Position numbers and translations under genes: made by a program | Shown: positions 29,475-40,592 of the stretch, piece after piece | Layout of the letters: each line of letters begins with the position of its first letter | Numbering within the stretch: position 1 is the stretch's first letter | Source: Paenibacillus sp. P25 | GTDB taxonomy: Bacteria; Bacillota; Bacilli; Paenibacillales; NBRC-103111 | Assembly: GCA_024704175.1 (NCBI GenBank) | Contig: CP085629.1 | Location: forward strand, 7,863,501-7,927,500 | Direction of reading: 5' to 3' | Length of the DNA: 64,000 nucleotides | Notes under the pieces: model-generated | Told to the model about the DNA's origin: nothing | Databases searched by the model: none | The model's input: only the letters and a program-made list of their open reading frames with translations

Positions 29475-29621
29475 ATGCGGAAAAAAGCATACGTCAAGCC
29501 GGCGGTCCTTGTTCATGAGCGAATTGTTTTCGAAACCAGTCTGTCCGGCTGTGTTTGCGTGGCCGATGTCGGATCGGTCAAAGTCTGCGTGAAATCCGAC
29601 GGCACGTGGGAGCCGCTTTAA
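29475..29621 (+). CDS. 48-aa RiPP-precursor-like peptide
   Basis: A strong site (gggagg) precedes an ATG that opens a 48-codon frame. It has a leader-like part with a KxYxKPxxxxxE pattern (MRKKAYVKPAVLVHERIVFE) and a short core with three Cys (SGCVCVADVGSVKVCVK) ending GTWEPL. The charged YxxP leader and Cys/Ser/Thr core resemble precursors of ribosomally made, modified peptides, but no maturase, protease or exporter gene is near. It shares an operon with the secreted protein and is followed by a terminator. Confidence 0.6.
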   Translation: MRKKAYVKPAVLVHERIVFETSLSGCVCVADVGSVKVCVKSDGTWEPL

Positions 29622-29649
29622 AGTTGCGGGTCCACCTAGAAGCGGCTAA

Positions 29650-29678
29650 GGCGCCTTCCTTGTTGAAGGCGTCTTTTT
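29650..29678 (+). terminator. Terminator of the secreted protein/peptide operon
   Basis: Arms ggcgccttc (29650-29658) and gaaggcgtc (29665-29673) with one G-T pair, then TTTTTC. Confidence 0.82.
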
Positions 29679-29787
29679 CTTTTTCTTCATCCGTTCTTTA
29701 ACTCGGCCTGACATTCCCATAACATTCCAAAGCTAAAATGGAGGGACTCGTTTACATGAGCATCCTATGCAAAGGAAGTGCATACCC

Positions 29788-31777
29788 TTGAACAAGCTGG
29801 CTCTTGGAACTGTAATTGCCGCAATCCTCGTTACCTTGCCGTTCGGAGGCGGAGCATCCGTCCGTGCCGAAGCGCCGGCGGATTCGGGAACCGTTTCGCT
29901 GCTTTATTTTAACGACGGACATGAAATCAGTCCCGTTATCGACAAGCTCGGCGACCGTGGCGGTGCAGCCCGGGTGAAAACCGTAATTGACAGCGTGCCG
30001 GGCGATAAAATCGTTGCTTTTGGAGGGGATCTCGGCGGTGGAACGTTGTTCGGCGGGGTGTTCAAAGGCTTTCCCATGGTAGAGGCCTTTAACCGGATTC
30101 CGATTGACGTGGCCAATTTCGGCCAGCACGATTTCGACGCGGGATCGGCCAATACGCTGGAGCTGATCAAAGCGTCGCGGTTCACCTGGATTTCGTCGAA
30201 CCTGGTCGGTCCGGACGGGAAGCCGTTCGGTGGAGTTCCCCCGTACCAAGTGTATGAGAAGCAGGGCATCCGTATCGGTATTATCGGTCTGACCAGCGCT
30301 ATGGATACGACAACGCAGGATCAGAGCGTTCGGCAGTCCGATGTCATCGGCGCGGCCAAGGCGGCCGTGGACAAGCTGAAGCGGGAGCAGACCCGACCTT
30401 ATCGTAGCGCTGACTCAGGAGCCCGTACAAGACGATAAAGAGCTGATGCAGGCGGTACCCGATATCCAGGCGGTCTTCACCGAGGAGGAAGCGGAAGAGA
30501 AGTCGTTCGTCTATGACATCGACGGTCCCGGCGGCAGGCAGATCTTCGCTCCTCAAGGGAACATGGGCTCCATCATCCGGCTGATCATCGGCAAGGACGC
30601 TGGGGGCAAAATCACAATGAACCACGAGATTCTGAAGGTGGACGATTCGGTGCAGGAAGACGGAGAGCTTGCCGGGTTTGCGAAGGAATACCAAACGAAG
30701 CTCGACCGGGAGCTGGGCAAAGTCATCGCGGTTGCGGACAGCGACCTGCCTTACGGGGACCATCATGAGTCCCGGTTCCAGGAAACCGCTATCGGGAACC
30801 TGATCGCCGATGCTTACCGAAGCTATTACCATACCGACGTCGCTTTCGCCAACGGAGGCGGAATCCGCGCCAGTGCGAAGAAGGGTGACTTTACACTGAA
30901 AGACGCCAACTCAATCCTCCCATTCGGAAACAAAATCGTGGTCGCCGAAGTGGACGGAGGCATGCTGCAGGCCGCGCTCGAGAACAGTGTCGCCGGAGTG
31001 GACAAGCTGGCCGGCGGTTTTCTGCAGGTATCCGGCCTTTCCTATACCTATAATCCGGCGAAGCCTATCGGCCACCGAATCGAGCAGGCCGCGGTGAACG
31101 GTAAGCCCCTGAGCAAAGAGCAGAAGTACAAGCTGGCCCTTTCGGGCTATATGTATGCAGGAGGGGACAAATATACGATGTTCGGCGGCGCCAAAACGAT
31201 CGTGGGAGCAAGCGAGGCGCGGACCGATGTGGAGCCGCTTGTCGCTTATGCCGAACAGCTCAGCACGATAAGTGCGAAGACGGAAGGGCGTATTGGGGTG
31301 AACGGCTTTGCCGACGTGACTTCGGACCATTGGGCGGCGGAGGCCGTTTACGGCTTAAGCGGCAAGGGCATCCTGAACGGTGTCAGCGAAGCCCGCTTTG
31401 CGCCGAATCAAGCCGTAACCCGCGGCGAGTTCGCGGGTCTGCTGGCGCGGGCTCTCGGGCTTGAGCGGCAGGCGGTCACAGGCTGGTACGGATCAGGGAG
31501 CGCCGACCTCCAGGAGCCGCTGACACGTGAAGAGATGGCCGTTATCCTGGCCTCGGCCTACCAAGCGAAGAGCGGGAAACGGCTGGCATCGGAACCGGTA
31601 TCGACGTTTGGGGATGACGGCGAGCTTGCGGAGTCAGCGAAGGCCGCCGTGTCGGGCTTAGCGAAGGAAGGAGTGCTGAGCGGCAGAGGGCAGAACCTGT
31701 TTGTACCCAAGGCGAATGTCACACGGGCGGAGATGGCGAAGGTCATCTGGCGGCTGGCTGGGGGAGCGAGCGGTTAG
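29788..31777 (+). CDS. SLH-anchored 5'-nucleotidase/UshA-type phosphatase (one frameshift)
   Basis: The TTG at 29788 (aaggaag site) opens a signal peptide (ALGTVIAAILVTLPF, cut near VRAEA). The metallophosphatase domain follows (YFNDGHEI, AFGGDLGGG, NFGQHDFDAGSANT), then the 5'-nucleotidase C-domain (FANGGGIRA, LPFGNKIVVAEVDG) and three C-terminal SLH-like motifs (FADVTSDHWAAEAVYGL and on). One extra base in the ccc at about 30393 breaks the frame between KREQT and DLIVALTQE; corrected length is about 662 aa. It releases nucleosides at the cell surface, fitting the NupC/deo salvage genes of this window. The usual DxH at the start of the phosphatase is NDGHE here. Confidence 0.82.
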
Positions 31778-31782
31778 AGGAT

Positions 31783-31845
31783 TTGAATTCAATTGTGGTT
31801 TGTCCCTATAATAAAGTTAGCAAGGGACTTTGGGATATTATCCCA
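31783..31845 (+). promoter_or_regulatory. AKR/VOC operon promoter with palindrome
   Basis: TTGAAT (31783-31788), 18 bp, TATAAT (31807-31812). TGGGAT-ATT-ATCCCA (31831-31845) is a perfect inverted repeat just after the likely start site and 17 bp before the AKR start, a candidate operator. Confidence 0.55.
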
Positions 31846-31862
31846 TTTAGGGAGGGACTACG

Positions 31863-32846
<984 letters not shown>

Positions 32847-32862
32847 AAGGGAGCCCCGCCAT

Positions 32863-33729
32863 ATGGCTTATAGAATTCATCCGGATACGGCGATCGGGCA
32901 AGTGAAGTCGCGGGTGAGCGATTTGGAGCGGTCGGTCGGATTTTACCGAGAAGTGGTAGGTCTTAAGGTACTGCGTTCAGCGAATGGAACCGCCGAATTG
33001 ACGGCCGACGGCGTCCGCGCCCTGCTGCTGATTACCGAACTACCGGATGCCGTAGTGCCGCCGCGCCGGTCGGCCGCGGGACTGTATCATTTTGCGATTT
33101 TATTGCCGGACCGCGAGTCGCTCGGAATGGCTCTGCGGAACCTGATCCGCGGCGGCATTCATATCGGGCACTCCGATCATCTGGTGAGCGAGGCGCTTTA
33201 TATTACCGATCCCGACAATAACGGCATCGAGATTTACGCGGACCGTCCCCGCAGCAGGTGGAAGCGGGACGAGAACAATGAATATATCATGACGCTCGAG
33301 CCGATCGATTGGGACGGTCTGCTCGGCGCCGGCGGAGAGGAGCCATGGGCCGGACTGCCCCGGGACACGACCATCGGGCATATTCATCTGCATGTATCCG
33401 ATTTGGAGAAGACGAGAAGCTTCTACAACGGCGTGCTTGGCTTTGATATCACGGCGCATATGGATGACTCCGCCTTGTTCTTTTCGGCCGGGGGCTACCA
33501 TCACCACATCGGACTGAATACATGGGCCGGCGTAGGGACGCCGTTAGCCCCGCCGAACGCGACAGGGTTGGACTATTTTACCATAACTATCCCGGATCGG
33601 ACCGAGCTGGAAACCCTCGCCCAACGATTGACCGAGGCGGCCATTCCCATTAGGAAGGATGGAGAGTCCATAATCGTGCACGATCCATCGGGCATTGAAA
33701 TTCGTTTGGAACGAAAAGAAGAGAAATAA
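32863..33729 (+). CDS. Two-domain VOC-family dioxygenase, CatE-like
   Basis: 288 aa with two glyoxalase/dioxygenase domains. The first starts IGQVKSRVSDLERSVGFYRE and the second TIGHIHLHVSDLEKTRSFYN. Metal ligands in the second half are H in GHIHLHV, H in YHHHIGLN and E in SGIEIRLE, as in B. subtilis catechol-2,3-dioxygenase CatE. The first domain lacks a full ligand set, as usual. In one operon with the aldo/keto reductase, suggesting a response to quinone or electrophile stress. Confidence 0.82.
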   Translation: MAYRIHPDTAIGQVKSRVSDLERSVGFYREVVGLKVLRSANGTAELTADGVRALLLITELPDAVVPPRRSAAGLYHFAILLPDRESLGMALRNLIRGGIHIGHSDHLVSEALYITDPDNNGIEIYADRPRSRWKRDENNEYIMTLEPIDWDGLLGAGGEEPWAGLPRDTTIGHIHLHVSDLEKTRSFYNGVLGFDITAHMDDSALFFSAGGYHHHIGLNTWAGVGTPLAPPNATGLDYFTITIPDRTELETLAQRLTEAAIPIRKDGESIIVHDPSGIEIRLERKEEK

Positions 33730-33791
33730 CCGTCAGGGCTGTCCGGATCTATGCCGGCGACCCTTTTTCCGTTCACGGTCAAGCCAAGATC

Positions 33792-34849
33792 TTAATCCAC
33801 ATAGACCCGGATATGATGGATGCCGTTATTTCCGTACCCCTTCAGGTTCCATTCGGCTTCTTTAGGGTGCGTGCGGCCGGAGGCATCCAGCGCTTTGACC
33901 ATGATATCGTAGGCCCCCGGACGGGCGGCATTCCATCGGAGCCTCCACCGTCTCCACGCATAGGGGAACGGCGGATCAAGCCATTCCGCCTCCTGCCATG
34001 TCCTGCCGGCATCCACGCTGACGTGCGCCTGAACGACCGGACCTTCGCCCGACCAAGCCGCCCCTGTAACGGTATGCACTCCTCGGCGCACGATCTCTTG
34101 ATCCGAAGGGCGGGCAATCACGGAATTCACCTTCATTACCGTAACCGGCCGCCGGTGGGAAGGGTCGGCTTCGTCCTTGTAGTATACATAATCCACGGTT
34201 TGAAAAGGTCCTTGAAAGGCATGATCCGTAACGACGATGCGGTGCAGCCATTTGACGGAGGCCATGCCGTACCAGCCCGGAACGATTAGCCTGGCCGGAA
34301 AGCCGTGCTTGTAGGGGAGCGGTTTTCCGTTCTTATGGAGGGCTATGATCGTATGCGGGTGCAGCGCCTTTTCCAGCGGGAGGCTTCTGGCGTACGCAAA
34401 AATCCCGGGCCTGTCGGTCCGTTCGCCCCGGTCCAAGCCTTCAAAGACCACCTCGCGCGCACGGTCAAGAAGCCCGCACATGGAAAGAATGTCCCGAAGT
34501 GCGACTCCGGTCCAAACCGCGTGGCTGACTCCGCCTGTCTGCCATTGTTCGCCGCGGGCTTTGGGATGAAACAAAGCTCTCTTGTTGCCTGAGCACTCTA
34601 ACGTAACGGGCAGTGTAACCTGGGGCATGCTTAACAGCTCCCGGTAGGTGAAGGAGCGGGGGTTCCGGACACTCCCTTGAACGCCCAAACGCCAGGTTGA
34701 CATAGGAATGGACGGATATTCGAAATGATTGCGGATGAAAAAAGCGGCTCCGGCGTGATCCAGCCCGATAGGGAAAGCATCGGAAACTCCTGGTTTTCCG
34801 GGACGACTTTTCGTGTTGTCAAATGAGGGGAGTACAGCACGGCAACCAC
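33792..34849 (-). CDS. Molybdopterin-dependent sulfite-oxidase-like enzyme (one frameshift)
   Basis: The N-terminal frame gives VVPENQEFPMLSLSGWITPE. One T/A added in the six-base run 34738-34743 joins it to IRNHFEYPSIPMSTWRLGVQ and the rest, about 352 aa. The molybdenum-binding Cys is in VTLECSGNKRALF. HGFPARLIVPGWYGMASVKW is the family signature of the sulfite oxidase fold, and the C-terminal part is the Ig-like dimerisation domain (VSVDAGRTWQEAEW). No Tat signal or haem domain is visible, so it is a cytoplasmic oxidoreductase of unknown substrate. GTG start uncertain. Confidence 0.8.
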
Positions 34850-34881
34850 CTTTTCGTTATAAATTTTCCTGCACGGTCCGC

Positions 34882-35505
34882 CTAAACCACATCCGCCGCC
34901 AGCGTATCCAGTGGCCCCTGCTCCGCAGCGATGGACATCAGATCGTAAACCGATATGGGGAACATAGGGAACCCGTAATAGTAGGGAGCAATCGCATACA
35001 ATGGGAAATAAATCACCAGCGCTTTATCCGCCAAATAATAGTCCGTCTCCGGACCGATGACGGGATTTCCGTGCAGGAGCGGGATGCCTCTTTGCTTGAT
35101 TTGGGCGGCAACGATGCCGGACAGCACGGCGGAATAGTTCGAGCCGGGCTTGAAAAGATCCTGCAGGGCGTAGAGCTTTCCCGTATTCACATCGTAAGTA
35201 AGCGATTTGACGGCGGTGAAGCCGTGGGCCATCGGTGTGGAATAAGCGTAATTGGTCAGTTGAAGACTGAGGATGCCCCTCTCGTTGGTCTTAATCTCGT
35301 AATGTCCGGTCATTTCCATGGGGGTGCCCGTTTGAATCTTCTTTTGCTCCTGCTCCAGCAGGTGGACCGCATGGTAGATCGTCCGGTTCATCTGGTCCTG
35401 AATGCGCCGGTCGGCGAGACCGAAGACCATGGGATAATAGATGGAGGTACCGGGGGAGGTAATCGAGTGCGTCTGGATGCCGGTCGGGAATTGAAATTGA
35501 GGCAT
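34882..35505 (-). CDS. DUF4163/DUF3298-domain protein (RsiV-like, no membrane anchor)
   Basis: 207 aa. The first half (YYPMVFGLADRRIQDQMNRT) is DUF4163-like and the second (GFTAVKSLTYDVNTGKLYAL, then the ADKALVIYFPLYAIAP segment) is DUF3298. The two occur together in anti-sigma factor RsiV and in cell-envelope proteins that bind cell-wall fragments. Here both signal peptide and transmembrane helix are absent, so location is unclear. It lies 32 bp upstream of the sulfite-oxidase-like gene in the same direction. Confidence 0.75.
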   Translation of the reverse strand: MPQFQFPTGIQTHSITSPGTSIYYPMVFGLADRRIQDQMNRTIYHAVHLLEQEQKKIQTGTPMEMTGHYEIKTNERGILSLQLTNYAYSTPMAHGFTAVKSLTYDVNTGKLYALQDLFKPGSNYSAVLSGIVAAQIKQRGIPLLHGNPVIGPETDYYLADKALVIYFPLYAIAPYYYGFPMFPISVYDLMSIAAEQGPLDTLAADVV

Positions 35506-35692
35506 GGTTAGCCCCTCCTTTTTTGCTGGCAGACGAATGAATGTTTACTTTAGCCTATTCGATCCGAAGGACTTCGGTTCAACGCGGCGAATGGGTGAAT
35601 CGGACGGCAGGCTCCATAATTTGGGGAAACGTGTCAAAAGGACCGGCGGCCTTGAATAAACATAGTAGCACTAAACCGAGGCAGGTGATTCC

Positions 35693-37034
35693 ATGAACCC
35701 CGGATACGGAATGTTCCAGCAGCAAGCCGCCCGCATGCGCATGACGCCGCAGCTCAGGCAGGCCGTCAGACTGCTTCAGCTCTCCACGCCCGAACTGCTC
35801 GACTATGTCCGTCAGGAGCTGCAGGAGAATCCGGTATTGGAGGTCGCCGGAGAAACGCTTGAGCTGTATGGCCCGGACGTCGGCATGCAGCCTTTTCTCT
35901 CTTCCCGTGCAGCCGGCGGTCCCGACCCCGACTATGATCCGCTGCAGCAGGCGGCATGGAACGATGAATCCCTGGAACGCTATTTAAAAGAACAATTGAG
36001 CTTTATGACCTCTGTCCCGCGCCGGCTTCGGCCTATCGTCACGTATATGATTGGGAACCTGAACGCCTGCGGCTATCTTGAACCCGCTCTGGAAGAAATC
36101 GCGGAAGCGCTTCAAACGGGTCCCGGGGAAGCGGAACAGGCGCTCGCTGTCCTGCAAAGCCTCGAGCCCGCGGGCATCGGCGCAAGGAATTTACGGGAAT
36201 GTCTGCTGCTTCAAATCAGGCAGCTGCCGGACTGCCCGCCTCTGGTGCCGGTCCTTGTAGAAGAACATTTGGAGGAGCTCGCCCGGCTCCCGGTCGCGAG
36301 ACTCGCGGCGCGGCCGCAGGCCTCCCCTCAGGAAACACAGGTCTGCGGCGGATGTGATCAAAGGCCTGAACCCCCGCCCCGGCGCGGCCTTCCACCCCGG
36401 GGAGGTCAAATATATTCTGCCGGACGTCATCATCGAAAAGAGCGGGGACCGCTTCGCCGTAACGGTCAACGATGCGGCGGCTCCCCGGCTCTCCGTCAAC
36501 GGACAATATGCGCGGATGGTGAGGGAGAACGGCGCGGGCCGGTATAACGACTTCAAGCCTCTTCGGGATAAGCTGAATTCGGCCCTCTTCTTCGTGAGGT
36601 GCATGGAGCAGCGACGGGAGACCCTGCTTCGCGTTACGCGGGTTATCGTAGAGGAGCAGGTTGAATTTTTCCGGAACGGGATTTCCTGCTTGAAGCCCAT
36701 GAACCTGAGCACGGTCGCGGACCGGCTCGGACTGCATGAATCGACGGTCAGCCGGGCGACCTCCGGCAAATATGCACAGACGCCGTGGGGCGTCTTCGAG
36801 CTGACGTTCTTCTTCCCCTCGGGCCTCCAGAAGGGGCTGGGTGAAGCGGCTTCCGCGGAAAGCGTCAAGGCGAGAATCAAGGAATGGGTGGGCTTGGAAA
36901 ACAATGCTAAGCCGTACTCCGACCAAGCTATAGCTGAGCTTCTAAGCGGCGAAGGCATCCGGATTTCCCGCCGGACCGTAACCAAATACCGGGAAGAGCT
37001 CGGCATTCCTTCCTCTGTACGAAGAAGGCGGTAG
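35693..37034 (+). CDS. rpoN: RNA polymerase sigma-54 factor (one frameshift)
   Basis: Region I is QQQAARMRMTPQLRQAVRLL with Leu/Gln heptads. The core-binding domain follows (FMTSVPRRLRPIVTYMIGNL, LEPAGIGARNLRECLLLQI). After a break at about 36335 the HTH region (LSTVADRLGLHESTVSRATS) and the RpoN box (SRRTVTKYREEL) complete the factor, about 446 aa. It directs transcription from -24/-12 promoters together with enhancer-binding proteins. In bacilli sigma-54 often serves amino-acid catabolism, and the catabolic cluster downstream is suggestive; no -24/-12 promoter was identified there. Confidence 0.9.
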
Positions 37035-37057
37035 CACAGGCGTTTCGGGCAAGGGGC

Positions 37058-37930
37058 TTATAGCTTGCCGGGCAGCGTTTTGGCCCATAGGTTCATGTCC
37101 TCGAATTTATCGTAAATGTCGCAGTTCTTCGTCAGTCTGCCGTAATACCCGTAGCCAAGTCGCCGGAAGCAGGCGTTCATGCCGAACGAGAGCGCACGCG
37201 CAAGCGAATAAACGCTGGCGATCTTCCTTCCGGCCAGCTCGTTCTCCAGTGCTTGAAGCAGCACCCGCATGAGCCCCCGGCCCCGGTAAGCGGGAAGCGT
37301 CGCACAGTCGGTCATTTCCGCATTGCGGTAATGGTCGTTGATTTCGGCGGAAGCGGCGCTGATGAGCAGATCGGGCGTTTGTTCGATGAGATAGAACAGG
37401 GTGCCCTCTTCCATCACCTTGGCGACATAGGAAGGGTCGTTCATCGGCGTCGGGTACGTTTGAAATACTTCGGCGTACAGGGCCGCGAGCCTCCCGGCAT
37501 CCCGGGGTCCGGCAACCCGCGGCGTGAAGTCTTCCGGCAGATCAAGGGGATCCGCTTTAACGGCCAGCTTCAGCGCCTCTTCCAGAATGCGGTCCTCTCG
37601 GGTCCAGTACTCGCTGGTGCGGCGCTCCAGGTCCAAATAATAAGCCATACAGTAGGCATCGCGGGCGCCGTGGTAATAGCCCTTATAAATCCCCTCCAGC
37701 ATGCGGCCCCTGGACAGTAAGGACTGCCAGTCCTCCTCCCGTGTTTTTATAAAAAGCTTGGTTAAGGCGTTGGCCTTGGCGATTTCCAGCATTCGTGCGC
37801 AGACGGAGCCCGCATCCCCCTCGTAGTCATCCACACGCAGTCTTTTGTTAAAGCGATCCAGACAGTAATAGACTTTGAAGTCCTCTCCGTTCTCGACCAG
37901 AAGAGTATAGTAGGGCTGTTCCTTCGGCAT
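37058..37930 (-). CDS. ablB: Beta-lysine N6-acetyltransferase
   Basis: 290 aa, matching AblB/YodP: an N-terminal beta domain (YYTLLVENGEDFKVYYCLDR), a GNAT core with acetyl-CoA motif LPAYRGRGLMRVLLQAL and the C-terminal FGMNACFRRLGYGYYGRLTK. It acetylates beta-lysine made by lysine 2,3-aminomutase, giving the osmolyte N6-acetyl-beta-lysine or an intermediate of lysine breakdown. Strong site aaggagg. Divergent from yokU-yodTSRQ; the usual partner gene kamA is not beside it. Confidence 0.87.
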   Translation of the reverse strand: MPKEQPYYTLLVENGEDFKVYYCLDRFNKRLRVDDYEGDAGSVCARMLEIAKANALTKLFIKTREEDWQSLLSRGRMLEGIYKGYYHGARDAYCMAYYLDLERRTSEYWTREDRILEEALKLAVKADPLDLPEDFTPRVAGPRDAGRLAALYAEVFQTYPTPMNDPSYVAKVMEEGTLFYLIEQTPDLLISAASAEINDHYRNAEMTDCATLPAYRGRGLMRVLLQALENELAGRKIASVYSLARALSFGMNACFRRLGYGYYGRLTKNCDIYDKFEDMNLWAKTLPGKL

Positions 37931-38204
37931 TGCTCGGCCTCCTTTTCCCGACTTCCGTTCTATACAGCTATATGCAAAAAGAATGCCGGGATGAGGGGCG
38001 GCAGGAATCGCAGTTCCGTAGGGAATGTATGAAAATTTTGCCGCAAATGGAGGGGAAGCGCCGAATTTCTTGCAGTTCAGGGCCGGACTGCGGTTCTTAC
38101 AGCGTGGTTAAGCCCACCACTGTACCCTCCGGAAAACTTGGCATGGATTTTGCTTAAAACAAAGTAAGAGGATTTTTTATAAAACGAAAGGAGGAAGCGG
38201 GCGC

Positions 38205-38468
38205 GTGAAATGCGAATGGTGCGAAGCGGAAGGGCTTCGGGATAGCGCGAAGGATTGCTATTGGATACTGCCGGACGGCAAAACGGCGGTGGAGATCACT
38301 GACGTTCCCGCCCTGGATTGCCCGGGATGCGGAGTCTATGTGGCCGAAAGCGTGTCGCAGCAGGTGGAGGAGGCCCTCTATTGGAACGATGTGTCCGGGC
38401 TGGGACTCAGGTTCAGCTATGAAGCGCTGATGAACGCGCCGCGGATCGCCAAATCTTATTTCAGGTAA
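38205..38468 (+). CDS. yokU: YokU-family zinc-finger protein
   Basis: 87 aa, GTG start with aaaggagg. Two CxxC pairs (CEWC at residues 3-6 and CPGCGVYV near 39) form a probable zinc site like the N-terminal domain of MqsA. YokU genes sit beside kamA/yod genes in bacilli; function unknown. It is 13 bp before the aminotransferase gene, so first in the operon. The 270-bp gap upstream shows no further gene. Confidence 0.82.
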   Translation: MKCEWCEAEGLRDSAKDCYWILPDGKTAVEITDVPALDCPGCGVYVAESVSQQVEEALYWNDVSGLGLRFSYEALMNAPRIAKSYFR

Positions 38469-38481
38469 GAAGGTGCCTTTT

Positions 38482-39833
38482 ATGAAGCGGGAGCATTTGA
38501 TCAAACCGGTGCTGGATCGCCGTTATCCCACCGTTCAGTATGGGAAAGGCGTGTTTTTGTTCGATGAACAGGGCAAAGCTTATTTGGACGCTTCCTCCGG
38601 GGCGGTGACGGCGGGGATCGGGCACGGCGTGCAGGAAATCGCAGAGGCCATGCAGGAGCAGGCGAAGAAGGTGTCCTTCGTGTACCGCTCGCAGTTCACC
38701 AGCGAACCGGCCGAACGGCTGGCGGAGAAGCTGGGCGGTCTCGCCCCCGGCGGCGATTACTGGGCCTTCTTCGTGAACAGCGGCTCGGAGGCGACGGAGA
38801 CGGCGATGAAGGTGGCGATTCAGCATTGGCAGGAGAAAGGCCGCGCCGGGAAATACATGGTCCTGTCCCGGCGGATGAGCTACCACGGGATCACGCTGGG
38901 CGCGTTGTCGATGTCGGGGCATGTGCTGCGAAGACGGCGGTTCATCCCGGCCGCTGGAGGAGTTCCCTGTGGCGGCTCCTCCCTACTGCTACCGCTGCCC
39001 TTTTCATAAGACGTATCCGGAATGCGGTCTGATGTGTGCGGACGATCTGGAAGCGGCGATCCGGCGGATCGGGGCGGAGCATATCGCCGCTTTCATCGCG
39101 GAGCCGGTGATCGGAGCCGCCGGCGGCGCCGTCGCACCGCCCGAGGGATATTACCGGAGGATCAAGGAGATTTGCGAGCGGCACGAGTCGCTCTTCATCG
39201 CCGACGAGGTGATGACCGGCATTGCCCGCACAGGGGCCATGTTCGGCATGGAGCATTACGGCGTGGAGCCCGATCTGATCGCGCTAGGCAAGGGCATGAG
39301 TGCGGGCTATACGCCGATGGCGGCCGCTTTGGTCAAGGACCATGTCATGGAACCCATTCTGAAACGGTCGAAGAGCGTCATGTCCGGGCATACGTACAGC
39401 GCCAACCCCCAGTCGGCGCCGTGTGCCTTGCGGTTCTCGAGTATATCGAGGAGCATGGATTGGTGGACGCGGCCAGGGAGAAGGGAGGCTATCTGCTCGA
39501 GAGGCTGCAGCGGCTTGCAGAACGCTGCGAGATCGTCGGCGACGTGCGGGGAAGGGGCTTCTGCTGGCGCTGGAATTCGTGGCCGACCGAGATACTAAGC
39601 TTCCTTTTCCCAGCGGTCTCGGCTTGACCTCCAGGGTGGTTGACAAGGCCTTTGACAAAGGGCTGTTAGTCTATCCGGCGGCAGGCGGGGTGGACGGAGC
39701 CGGGGATGCCGTTATCTTGGCGCCGCCATTCGTCATTACGGAAGAGGAAATCGATCTTCTGGTGCGGCCGCTTGAGGAGACGATTCAGGAAGTGGCGCAG
39801 GAGATTCGGGGCTTCGGATCGGAGGGATCGTGA
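38482..39833 (+). CDS. yodT: Class III aminotransferase YodT (three frameshifts)
   Basis: Pieces in order: FLFDEQGKAYLDASSGAVTA and FFVNSGSEATETAMKVA (PLP phosphate contact); after a break at about 38945, FIAEPVIGAAGG and LFIADEVMTGIARTG with the catalytic Lys in DLIALGKGMSAGY; after a break at about 39416, AVCLAVLEYIEEHG; after a break in gggg at about 39556, LLLALEFVADRDTKLPFPSG to the end. The corrected protein has 450 aa. It transaminates an acetylated beta-lysine-type intermediate according to the B. subtilis model. Start ATG at 38482 (aagaaggtg). Confidence 0.83.
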
Positions 39834-39870
39834 TGGGAGAAAGGGTGAGCGGAGGCGGTTCTCAAGGGGC

Positions 39871-40592
39871 ATGCCCAGCAAGGTCAGGACGCTGGAAGAG
39901 GCGCTGGCCTGCATTCACGACGGCTGCACCTTGATGTACGGGGATTCGGCGGCATCGGGACGCCTCCTGCGATCATCGAGGGACTGCTGCAAAAGGGCGT
40001 CAAGGAGCTTACCGTCATCGGCAACGACACCGGGTTCCCGCACATCGGGATCGGGCGGCTCGTCACCGCCGGAAGAGTGAAGAAGGTGATTGCTTCGCAT
40101 ATCGGCTCGAATCCTTATGCCGGGCAGCGGATGGAAGACGGGACCATGGAGGTCGTGTTCTACCCGCAGGGCACGCTGGCGGAAAAAATCCGCGCCGGCG
40201 GCGTCGGGCTCGGCGGGATTCTCGTCGACGTCGGCGTCGGGACGATCATGGCGGAAGGGCGTGAGACGGTGACGGTCGCAGGGACGACGTATCTGGTGGA
40301 GCCTGCGCTGACGGCCGAGGTGGCCATTGTACATGCGAAGCGGGCCGATCCGTTCGGCAACCTCGTGTACGATAAGAGCGGCCGCAACTACAACCCGCTG
40401 GTCGCGATGGCCGGTCAACTCACGATCGCCGAAGCCGACGAGATCGTCCCGCTGGGTGCGCTGGATCCGGAAAGCATTGTTACGCCGGGTATTTTCGTCG
40501 ATATGGTCATTCCGGGCAAAGGGGTGAATTGGGAATGGGCGTGGGAGAAGAAAGCCGCGACCGGATCGCCAGGCGGGCCGCCCGGGAGCTGA
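39871..40592 (+). CDS. yodS: CoA-transferase alpha subunit YodS (one frameshift)
   Basis: From MPSKVRTLEEALACIHDGCT; one G added to the run 39940-39943 gives the family motif GGFGGIGTPPAIIEGLLQ. It then reads VIGNDTGFPHIGIGRLVTAG and the alpha-subunit core to 40592, 240 aa. It forms a heterodimer with YodR and moves CoA between an acyl-CoA and the keto-acid made by YodT. Its last 58 bases overlap yodR, so the subunits are translated in coupled fashion. Confidence 0.85.
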
